A stretch of 13,886 nt of DNA. It comes from Planctomycetaceae bacterium (GTDB lineage Bacteria > Planctomycetota > UBA1135 > GCA-002686595). Under the pieces are notes generated by a model. It was not told the DNA's origin. It did not search any database and was given only the letters and a program-made list of their open reading frames with translations. The DNA is taken from assembly GCA_013360535.1 (NCBI GenBank), contig JABWBL010000034.1, positions 1 through 13,886 on the forward strand. Direction: 5' to 3'. The translations under genes and the position numbers were made by a program. Position 1 is the stretch's first letter. Every line of letters begins with the position of its first letter. Below, one piece after another: positions 7,166 to 12,962 of this stretch.

Positions 7166-8374
7166 TCAGCGCCTCGCGCCAGCGCTCGCGAGCGCGGCGG
7201 CACGGTGCGGGTGCTTCTCGAGGAAGTTGCGCAGGCGCGCGGCGGCCTTCTGGATCGCGTCGAGCGAGAGCGCGTAGGAGAGCCGCACGTGCGTGTCGAC
7301 GCCGAAGGCGGTGCCGGGCACGAGCGCGAGGTTCTCCTTCTCGAGCACGTCCTCGCAGAAGCCGCGCGTGCCGCGCTCGTCGAGGTAGGCGCGCACGTCG
7401 GGGAAGGCGTAGAACGCGCCGCGTGGCCACGGAACGGTCAGGCCCATGTCCTCGAGCGCGCTGACGAGCCAGCGGCGGCGGCGGTCGAACTCCGCGCACA
7501 TCTCCGCGATTTCCGGCGGTTCCTGTCCGGTCAGCGCGGCGAGGTAGCCCTCCTGGCTGACGGTGTTCGGCGCGCCGGTGAGGTGCGAGTGCAGACGCTC
7601 GATGCCGCCGGCGATCTCGCGCGGGGCGGCGGCGAAGCCGATGCGGTAGCCGGTCATCGCGAGCGACTTCGAGGCGCCGTCGAGCACGACCGTGCGCGCG
7701 CGGATCGCGGGACTGATCGAGGCCGGGCTCAGGTTCGGCTCGCCTTCGTACACGAGGCGCCGGTAGATCTCGTCGGAGAGGATCCACAGGCCCTTGCGCT
7801 CGCACAGCTCGGCGAGGCGCCGCACCTCGTCGTGGGTCCACACGTAGCCGGTCGGGTTGCTGGGGCTGTTGAGCAGCACGGCCTTCGTGCGCGGCGTGAT
7901 CGCGCGCTCGATGGCGTCGAAGTCCGGGCCGCAGTCGGCGCGCGAGGGCACCGAGACCGGCACGCCACCGGCGATGCGCACGATCTCGACGTAGCTCACC
8001 CAGGCCGGCAGGAACAGCAGCACCTCGTCGCCGGGGTCGACCAGCGTGAGCATCGCGCCGGAGAGCGCGTGCTTGGTGCTGTGGCAGACGGTGACTTCCT
8101 CGGGCGCGTAGGCCGCGATGCCCCGCAGTGAGCCGACCTGCTCACCGATCGCCTTGCGCAGCGCCTTGGTGCCCGCCGCAGGCGTGTAGCGCACGTCGCC
8201 GGAGAGCACGCGGCGGCTGGCGGCCTCGCGCACGACCTTGGGCGCGGGGAAGTCGGGCTCCCCGACCGACATGTTGATGATGTCGCGGCCCTGATCGGCG
8301 AGGGCCTTGGCGCGGGCGTCGAGGGCCAGCGTGACGGAGAGGGAGATGGCGCGGGCGCGTTCGGAGAGGGGCAT
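7166..8374 (-). CDS. Class I/II pyridoxal-phosphate aminotransferase (aspartate aminotransferase-like, subgroup Ib)
   Basis: The 402-residue enzyme transfers an amino group between an amino acid and a 2-oxo acid using PLP in the cytosol. Fold-type I motifs are complete: SVGEPDF (37-43), the YTPAAGTKALRKAI segment (63-76), SNPTG (172-176, Asn173), SDEIY (200-204, Asp201 and Tyr204), GASKSLAMTGYRIG (233-246) with Schiff-base Lys236 and Arg244, and VRLSYAL near the C-terminus with Arg364, which would bind the substrate carboxylate. The start MPLSERARAISLSVTLALDARAKAL matches the usual N-terminus of the aspartate/prephenate aminotransferase Ib group. Upstream in-frame starts (up to 8575) would add a Pro/Arg-rich stretch unlike the family. 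The substrate (aspartate, prephenate or another) is not decidable here. It faces away from the membrane-protein gene at 8605. Confidence 0.9.
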   Translation of the reverse strand: MPLSERARAISLSVTLALDARAKALADQGRDIINMSVGEPDFPAPKVVREAASRRVLSGDVRYTPAAGTKALRKAIGEQVGSLRGIAAYAPEEVTVCHSTKHALSGAMLTLVDPGDEVLLFLPAWVSYVEIVRIAGGVPVSVPSRADCGPDFDAIERAITPRTKAVLLNSPSNPTGYVWTHDEVRRLAELCERKGLWILSDEIYRRLVYEGEPNLSPASISPAIRARTVVLDGASKSLAMTGYRIGFAAAPREIAGGIERLHSHLTGAPNTVSQEGYLAALTGQEPPEIAEMCAEFDRRRRWLVSALEDMGLTVPWPRGAFYAFPDVRAYLDERGTRGFCEDVLEKENLALVPGTAFGVDTHVRLSYALSLDAIQKAAARLRNFLEKHPHRAAALASAGARR

Positions 8375-8413
8375 CGGGCTTGGATTCCGGCGGGGCCAAG
8401 CGGCGCGCGCGGT

Positions 8414-8466
8414 CCCCAAGACCATCGAGGAAAGCGGCCGGAAGGTCAAGCCGAGCGGCCTTGGGG
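8414..8466. promoter_or_regulatory. Inverted repeat in the divergent intergenic region
   Basis: CCCCAAG (8414-8420) is repeated inverted as CTTGGGG (8460-8466), 39 bp apart, in the 230-bp space between two divergent genes (8375-8604). It could be a shared operator or a chance 7-mer. I see no convincing -10/-35 pair. The rest of this region shows nothing else I can support. Confidence 0.2.
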
Positions 8467-8604
8467 AAGCTCTGGCGCGCCCGGTCGTCTCGCTCTGGAG
8501 CGGAGAGCCCGGCGTTTCGAGACATCCCGGCGGAGGCGGCGCCTCAGGCTGGACTCTTCCCGCGGGCGCCGTCACGCTCTCCCCGACCTCGAGCCCCGCC
8601 CTCC

Positions 8605-10632
8605 ATGAGCTTTCGATCCCGCCTGCTGCGCATCGCCCTGATCCTCCTCGCCGTGCTCCTGTTCGCGGGGTACTTCGCCTTCTCGACCTTCGTGTTCAGC
8701 CCGACCGAGTCGGACTACGACGCGGACGTGTCGACGCTCGTGCCGCGTGGCGTCGACTTCTTCGTCGCCAAGTCGGGGCTCGAGAACGACTTCGACGGAG
8801 TGCCGCGGCTCGCCGTGCAGGACGAGCTCGACCGCACGAAGGCGTGGCGCACGTGGCTGGGGGCGCCGGAGCGCGCGGAGCTCGAGGCGAGCCTGCACCT
8901 CGAGGCGCAGCTCGATTCCGTCGCGGCGGAGATCGCGAAGCTTGGGCTCGATCCGCTGAAGGCGGCCGGCGGCAAGGAGCTCGCGCTCGCGGGCTACTTC
9001 AAGGGCGCGCGCCTCGAGCAGGCCGACTGGGCCGTGTACGCGCGCGCGAGCTGGATGGGCAAGCTCGCCGTCGCGGCGCTCGACTTCCCCGGCCTCGCCG
9101 GGCTCGAGGAGCAGGGCCTCGCGGTGATGCCGCAGGAGGGCTACGTCACGGTCTCGGGCGGTCAGCTCCAGCGGCCGCTGCACGTCGCGCGCATCCAGGA
9201 CATCGTGATCGCGGGCACGTCGCAGGAGCTGGTCGCGGCGGCGCGCGACCTGCAGGCGCGTGGGGGACAGGAATCCTTCGGCCTCAGCGCGGCCTACAAC
9301 GACAACATCCAGCAAGCGCGGCGCACGTCCGACGGGCACGACCTCGAGGTCTACGTCGACTGGCGCACGATGGCGGAGAAGCTCCAGATCAACGGGCGCT
9401 GGCCCGACATGAACGCCGAGCAGCCGTGGATCGCGATGCTCGCGCGCATGTTCCAGCTCGGCAGCGTGCGCACGGTCGCCGGCACCGTCGGCTTCGACCG
9501 CGGCGTCGTGGTCGATGCGCACGGGGAGCTCTCGAGCGAGACGATCAGCGCCTTCCAGAAGACGCTCTACCGCCTGCGTGGCCGCGAGTCGAAGTCGATC
9601 GTCGACTCGCTGGCGCGCATCGCGCGGCCCGACACGCAGGTGCTCGCGCACGCGGAAATCCCGCTGGCGGAGTTCCTGATGGAGCTCTATTCCGCGCTCG
9701 AGCCCGCCCAGCGCCAGCTGCTCGACGACACGCTGCGCAGCACGGGCCAGTTCTCCGGCACCGCCGCCGCGATCAAGGAGTTCGACACGCTCTTCAAGGG
9801 GCGCATCGGCGTGATCGCGCGCCAGAACGACTTCCCGACCAACGCCGAGAAGGACCCGCCGCACGACGACACGCCCGTGTCGGCCTGGGCGCTCGTGCTG
9901 TGGACGGAGGGTTCCGAGCGTGCGCACAAGCGCATCGCGGAGCTGCAGAAGCTCGTCAACGACAATCAAGGCCGTTTTGGACTGCAGGGCCGCAATGGCG
10001 GCCGCGGCGTGTTCATCAACAACCTCTCGGGCGGCTTCGAGGCCTGGGAATTCTGGTCTCCGTTCGTGCCCGGCACCGGCCACATCGCGGTCGCGCGCAA
10101 CGCCGACCTGTATTTCATCTCGAATTCGTTCCAGCTGACGAGTGACCTGCTCAATCGCTCCAATCCCAACCTGCAGGTCGAGCGCCTCTCCGACCGGCCC
10201 GATTTCGCGCAGCTCGTCAACGAGGCCTTGCCCGCGAGCAACCTGTTCATCTGGCTCAATCCGCGCGCGCTCGCGCCGACCTTGCGGCAATTCGCGCAGC
10301 GCGACGCGCTCGACCGCGTCAAGGCCGAGATCGACTGGGACCTCGTCCGCGCCCGCGAGGAAGAGCGCATCGTGCGCGACCAATACCCCGGCAAGCGCCG
10401 CGGCCAGCTCGACGCCGAAGCGCAGGCGGCCGTCGACGAGCAGCTGACTCCATTGCTGCAACTGCGCGAGCAGGAGCTCATCCGCGACAAGGTGCCGCCG
10501 CTGCGCGCGGCGCTCGACCGGCAGATCACCTATTTCGAAGCCTGCTCCGTCGCGTTGCTCACGCTCGCGTGGGACCCCAAGTACTTCGACCTCGCCTTTA
10601 CCGCCGTCACTCCGCTCGACCCGGAAGAATGA
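8605..10632 (+). CDS. Large membrane-anchored protein of unknown function
   Basis: The 675-residue product begins with a short basic segment (MSFRSRLLR) and one hydrophobic helix (about 9-31), with no clear cleavage site, so it is probably an N-terminally anchored protein with a large extracytoplasmic part. After LVPRGVDFFVAKSG (from residue 45) comes an alpha/beta-looking region with several 'value and error' type strands (VYARASW, IVIAGTSQELVAAARDL, DLYFISNSFQLTSDLL). The segment at about 560-645 is strongly charged and helical (RAREEERIVRDQYPGKRRGQL). The last part returns to strands (ACSVALLTLAWDPKYFDLAFT). The layout recalls DUF3352-type proteins, but I cannot assign the family. Start ATG 8605 is chosen because it opens the anchor; the in-frame ATG at 8380 adds a Pro/Arg-rich, non-conserved-looking leader. 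No catalytic motif was seen. Confidence 0.78.
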   Translation: MSFRSRLLRIALILLAVLLFAGYFAFSTFVFSPTESDYDADVSTLVPRGVDFFVAKSGLENDFDGVPRLAVQDELDRTKAWRTWLGAPERAELEASLHLEAQLDSVAAEIAKLGLDPLKAAGGKELALAGYFKGARLEQADWAVYARASWMGKLAVAALDFPGLAGLEEQGLAVMPQEGYVTVSGGQLQRPLHVARIQDIVIAGTSQELVAAARDLQARGGQESFGLSAAYNDNIQQARRTSDGHDLEVYVDWRTMAEKLQINGRWPDMNAEQPWIAMLARMFQLGSVRTVAGTVGFDRGVVVDAHGELSSETISAFQKTLYRLRGRESKSIVDSLARIARPDTQVLAHAEIPLAEFLMELYSALEPAQRQLLDDTLRSTGQFSGTAAAIKEFDTLFKGRIGVIARQNDFPTNAEKDPPHDDTPVSAWALVLWTEGSERAHKRIAELQKLVNDNQGRFGLQGRNGGRGVFINNLSGGFEAWEFWSPFVPGTGHIAVARNADLYFISNSFQLTSDLLNRSNPNLQVERLSDRPDFAQLVNEALPASNLFIWLNPRALAPTLRQFAQRDALDRVKAEIDWDLVRAREEERIVRDQYPGKRRGQLDAEAQAAVDEQLTPLLQLREQELIRDKVPPLRAALDRQITYFEACSVALLTLAWDPKYFDLAFTAVTPLDPEE

Positions 10633-10638
10633 AAAGCA

Positions 10639-10658
10639 CCCGAGCCGTCCTGCTCGGG
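10639..10658 (-). terminator. Intrinsic terminator for the minus-strand P-domain gene
   Basis: CCCGAGC (10639-10645) and GCTCGGG (10652-10658) form a perfect 7-bp stem with a 6-nt loop in the 61-bp gap between convergent genes. Read on the minus strand, the stem is preceded by two TTTTCGCC-like runs and followed by TGCTTTTCATTC, a T-rich tail. On the plus strand it is followed by AAAA runs, so it fits the minus-strand gene best. Confidence 0.6.
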
Positions 10659-10693
10659 CGAAAAGGCGAAAAGCGGAAGGCGCAAGTCGCCGA

Positions 10694-12244
10694 TTACGGC
10701 AAGTAGGTCAATTCCAAGGCGTTGGAAAGCGTTGTCGACTTCCCTGCGGGCGGGTCGCGAAACCACGCCTGCACGAAAACCTTGTCGCCGGCGGACCAGG
10801 GGCGGCCGAGCGCGTTGGGGTGGGTGTTCTGGAAGTCGTTCCAGTCGAGCAGGAACTCGCCGTCACACTGGCCCGCGTTGCCGCCGGAATTGAGGGCACC
10901 GGTGCGCTGCGTCGGGGCCTTCACGCACAGGAAGCTCGAGGTGTTCCACGGGGCCTGCGAGCGGCCGGTGATCGAATAGAAGATCAGGCCGGAGCGCTGG
11001 CCTTCGATCATCGAGGCGAGCAGGTAGGGCGTGGTCTGTCCGCTCACGCTGGGGTTCGCGCCCGAGGTGAGTGCGGCGGAGCAACCGGCGGTGCTCACGC
11101 CCGCCGTGCAGTAGTTCGTCGGCGGCGGAGGCAGGTTGGCGCACAGCTGCCAGCCGTCGAAGGAGCCTGACCCGGAGCTCGAACACCAGTCGTAGACGTG
11201 CAGCGTCCACAGGCCGGGGAGCGCGGGGATCAGCGCGAGCGGAGTGGTGTCGATGCCGTGCAGGCCCGGGGGCCAGCTGCCGAACTCCTGCGCGTAGGTG
11301 CCCGAGACGAGCGGGTTCGCGCTGCCGCAGGGCGGCAGGGTCGGCGCGAGGCGCGACGTGAACGTGTAGTCGCCGAAGAAGTCGTCGGCGCAGCCGCTGC
11401 AGCCCGCGCCGTCGTCGCGCTGGAAGATCAAGTGCTGCGCGCCCGCGGGATCCTCGAGCACGATCATCACGTCGTCGCGCCGGTCGTGCTGCAGGCCGAA
11501 CAGCCGTACGCCCGAGAGCTCCGCTCCCGGCGAAGGCCAGTACTGCAGCGACGAGGACGCGACTCCGCCCGGCAGGACGGTCGGGAATGTGCCCTGTGTC
11601 GCGCCGAAGCCCGGGATGAACTCACCGGCCTGCTGGTAGGGCGCGCACTGCTCGTTCGGCGGTGGGGGAGGCACGTCGAAGCACAGCTCCCACGCGCTGA
11701 GCGCTCCATCGTCGGCGAGCTCGCACCAGTCGTACAGCTCGAGGCTCCACGTGCCGGAGGTGACCGGGATCTGCGCCATCGGCGTGTTGAGCACTCCCGC
11801 GCTGCCCGAAGGCCAGCTGCCGAACTCTTGCGCGTAATCCGCCTGCGGGAGGATTCCCAGGCCACAGGCCGACCACGCGAGCGTCGACGCGGCCGAGATC
11901 GTGTACGTGCCGAAGAAGTCGTCGCCGCAGCCGCCGCAGTTGGAGCCGTTGTCGCGCTGGAAGAGCAGGTGCCGCGTTCCGGCGGGATCGCGGAGCACGA
12001 CCATCACGTCCGTCGACCAGCTGTGCTGCAGTCCGAGCAGCCGCACGCGCGCCACCGTCGCTCCCGCCGGCGCGCTGACCGTCTGCGACATCACGAGCGG
12101 CCCCGACGGCAGCACACCCGGCCACAGGCCGTCGTCCGACCCGCTCAGCGGAAACGTCCCCGCCCCGCCGACCAGATGGCAGTTCTGCCCCTGCGCCGCC
12201 AGCGCGAGCGCGAGCAGCGCCACTCCCCCCACGACTCGTTTCAT
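10694..12244 (-). CDS. Secreted protein with two tandem P-like domains and the lineage-specific C-terminal domain
   Basis: The 516-residue protein has a signal peptide (MKRVVGGVALLALALAAQG, cleavage near residue 20). Two homologous domains follow, about 21-190 and 199-370. Each has the pattern LxGLQHxxxxDVMxVLxDPAG, HLxFQRDxG, a CxGCxDDFFG motif (103-112 and 282-291), YAQEFGSWP, and LYDWC or VYDWC followed by GxxxxWxLC. This resembles the P (proprotein convertase) domain fold, whose hallmark is strands around DVxVxLxxPxGT and a final WxL. Proline runs (192-196, 372-375) act as linkers. Residues 378-516 repeat the C-terminal domain of the protein at 4675-5844 (YCTAGVSTAGC, APTQRT, WFRDPPAGKSTTLSNAL). 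No protease or other catalytic domain is present. ATG at 12244 is supported by AAGGA just upstream and by the signal peptide. Confidence 0.82.
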   Translation of the reverse strand: MKRVVGGVALLALALAAQGQNCHLVGGAGTFPLSGSDDGLWPGVLPSGPLVMSQTVSAPAGATVARVRLLGLQHSWSTDVMVVLRDPAGTRHLLFQRDNGSNCGGCGDDFFGTYTISAASTLAWSACGLGILPQADYAQEFGSWPSGSAGVLNTPMAQIPVTSGTWSLELYDWCELADDGALSAWELCFDVPPPPPNEQCAPYQQAGEFIPGFGATQGTFPTVLPGGVASSSLQYWPSPGAELSGVRLFGLQHDRRDDVMIVLEDPAGAQHLIFQRDDGAGCSGCADDFFGDYTFTSRLAPTLPPCGSANPLVSGTYAQEFGSWPPGLHGIDTTPLALIPALPGLWTLHVYDWCSSSGSGSFDGWQLCANLPPPPTNYCTAGVSTAGCSAALTSGANPSVSGQTTPYLLASMIEGQRSGLIFYSITGRSQAPWNTSSFLCVKAPTQRTGALNSGGNAGQCDGEFLLDWNDFQNTHPNALGRPWSAGDKVFVQAWFRDPPAGKSTTLSNALELTYLP

Positions 12245-12406
12245 GCGGCTTCCTTGTCGGCTCCCTAGGACTCCGCAATTGTGCCTCAGGATCCCGCCCG
12301 AGGTCACCGCGCACTTTCTTCCGCCCGTCACTCCAGAGGCCCTCCGGCCAGGCATCTCGCGGTTTCGCGGTCCCCCGGCCTGGACCTCCGGCAGCGCTTT
12401 CTCCGG
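12245..12406. other. Intergenic region upstream of the P-domain gene; no gene found
   Basis: This 162-bp stretch separates the P-domain gene from the tRNA-derived repeat. On the minus strand it holds the ribosome-binding site AAGGA next to ATG 12244. A weak inverted repeat CCAGGC (12348-12353) / GCCTGG (12378-12383) and the palindrome CTCCGGAG (12401-12408) abut the repeat. No reading frame here has support, and I see no reliable promoter. Confidence 0.4.
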
Positions 12407-12436
12407 AGAGGTGGTGCCCTCGAGTGGATTCGAACC
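12407..12436 (-). repeat. Truncated second copy of the tRNA-Leu 3' end (direct repeat copy 1)
   Basis: These 30 bases are identical to 12593-12622, 186 bp away. On the minus strand they comprise the T-loop and 3' T-stem, the 3' acceptor strand CGAGGGC, the discriminator A, CCA, and five bases beyond. The 5' partner strands are missing: upstream of the T-loop is ACCGG instead of GGTGG, so it cannot fold as a tRNA. The arrangement of an intact tRNA, a spacer, and then a repeated 3' end in the same orientation is that left by site-specific integration at a tRNA, or by tandem duplication and decay. Confidence 0.75.
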
Positions 12437-12592
12437 GGTAAGCCGGGGAGTCGGAGGCGCAGCCGCCGACCGCGACGACGCTTTGGCGTCGTTGCGCCGG
12501 ATCCCCAAGCAGGCTCTGCCTGCGAGGTCCACGCGTGGTGGTTCGCGGCAACGCGGCCCACGCTAGCCCTGCCTAGGCCGCAGGCCGCGCGT
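12437..12592. other. Hairpin-rich 156-bp spacer between the two tRNA-Leu 3'-end copies
   Basis: Four compact symmetric elements sit in a row. They are GTCGGAGGC-GCA-GCCGCCGAC (12450-12470, one mismatch); an 11-bp stem CGCGACGACGC/GCGTCGTTGCG with loop TTTG (12471-12496, one wobble); GCAGGC-TCT-GCCTGC (12509-12523); and the palindrome CCACGCGTGG (12529-12538). Position 12534-12545 carries CGTGGTGGTTCG, the inverted copy of the tRNA's own T-arm (12617-12628). No coding frame is supported. It resembles a small structured repeat unit rather than a gene. Confidence 0.55.
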
Positions 12593-12622
12593 AGAGGTGG
12601 TGCCCTCGAGTGGATTCGAACC
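12593..12622 (-). repeat. Direct repeat copy 2, within and just past the intact tRNA-Leu 3' end
   Basis: Exact 30-bp match to 12407-12436. It spans the 3' part of the tRNA from the T-loop side through CCA and continues five bases into the downstream flank (AGAGG on the plus strand). The identity beyond the tRNA end argues for a duplicated segment rather than mere conservation of tRNA sequence. Confidence 0.75.
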
Positions 12623-12682
12623 ACCACGGTGTTACCCGCCAGCACCTCAAGCTGGTGCGTCTGCCAATTCCGCCACGAGGGC
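12598..12682 (-). tRNA. tRNA-Leu, anticodon GAG
   Basis: Read on the minus strand, this folds as a class II tRNA of 82 nt plus an encoded CCA (12598-12600). The acceptor stem is GCCCTCG/CGAGGGC with discriminator A (12601). The D-arm is GCG...CGC with GAATTGGCAGA in the loop. The anticodon stem is CCAGC/GCTGG with loop TTGAGGT, placing anticodon GAG at 12646-12648, which reads CUC and CUU codons. The long variable arm CGG-GTAACA-CCG is diagnostic of leucine/serine-type tRNAs. The T-arm is GGTGG-TTCGAAT-CCACT. A discriminator A and this variable arm fit leucine. Its 3' end is duplicated downstream. Confidence 0.95.
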
Positions 12683-12752
12683 ACCTTGGATCGCGTCAGT
12701 CGGGGCAGCGCAGGCCTCGTAGGCAGTAGCGGGTTGGAGCCCTGCGCGCCGT

Positions 12753-12768
12753 CTCGGGCGAACCCGAG
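12753..12768 (-). other. Small hairpin upstream of the tRNA gene
   Basis: CTCGGG and CCCGAG form a 6-bp stem. On the minus strand the loop is TTCG, 70 bp before the tRNA 5' end. It would lie in the tRNA precursor leader if transcription starts at the promoter candidate at 12777-12804. Confidence 0.35.
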
Positions 12769-12776
12769 GGCGGGGG

Positions 12777-12804
12777 AGCATAGCAGCGGGCTTCGGCGGC
12801 GCAA
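12777..12804 (-). promoter_or_regulatory. Candidate promoter for tRNA-Leu
   Basis: On the minus strand, TTGCGC (12799-12804) and TATGCT (12777-12782) are 16 bp apart and point toward the tRNA, which begins about 95 bp downstream. The -10 match is good; the -35 matches only TTG. In GC-rich DNA such a pair is suggestive only. Confidence 0.3.
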
Positions 12805-12863
12805 GAGGGCGCTCGCTACGTCCGCGGGCTGCTTGGAGTGGGCGGGTGGGGGAGCTAGGGTCA

Positions 12864-12940
12864 GGGCTTGCGGAACGGTCCGGGGAACTCCCCGGACCCG
12901 TTCCGGCCTCCGGCTCGACCCACCCTCTCCCCGCAAGCCC
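12864..12940 (+). promoter_or_regulatory. Structured leader in front of the phosphofructokinase gene
   Basis: An inner hairpin pairs CGGAACGG-TCCGGGG (12871-12885) with CCCCGGACCCGTTCCG (12890-12905): 15 bp, one bulged C, loop AACT. An outer inverted repeat, GGGCTTGCGG (12864-12873) and CCGCAAGCCC (12931-12940), is perfect over 10 bp and shares bases 12871-12873 with the inner stem, so the two pairings compete at that edge. The structure ends 10 bases before the ribosome-binding site AGGGA (12951-12955). A weak promoter-like pair (TTGGAG 12833-12838, TAGGGT 12856-12861) would place the hairpin at the transcript's 5' end. It could be a cis-regulatory RNA, an operator or an mRNA-stabilising stem. 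Confidence 0.5.
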
Positions 12941-12962
12941 CATCCCCCGAAGGGAACCCACC

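Noticed and set aside
8375..8604. Possible small gene or longer N-termini in the divergent gap
   Set aside because: Frames here give Pro/Arg-rich sequence joined to well-defined starts (MPLSERAR on the minus strand, MSFRSRLLR on the plus strand). No independent ribosome-binding site or motif.
8307..10145. Plus-strand alternative frame of 612 codons across the aminotransferase start and the anchored protein
   Set aside because: It overlaps two better-supported genes in other frames, and its sequence is Arg-rich without domains.
8572..10461. Long minus-strand open frame (629 codons) opposite the membrane-anchored protein gene
   Set aside because: It is an antisense shadow caused by strong GC bias at third positions. 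The product is Arg/Glu/Ala/Val-rich with no motif, while the plus-strand frame has a membrane anchor and a normal composition.
11198..12268. Plus-strand open frame opposite the P-domain gene
   Set aside because: Antisense shadow; Arg-rich with no recognisable feature.
12328..12936. Minus-strand open frame running through the tRNA and its duplicated end
   Set aside because: It would translate tRNA sequence twice (both copies give the same peptide, IHSRAPPLR), showing that it is non-coding.
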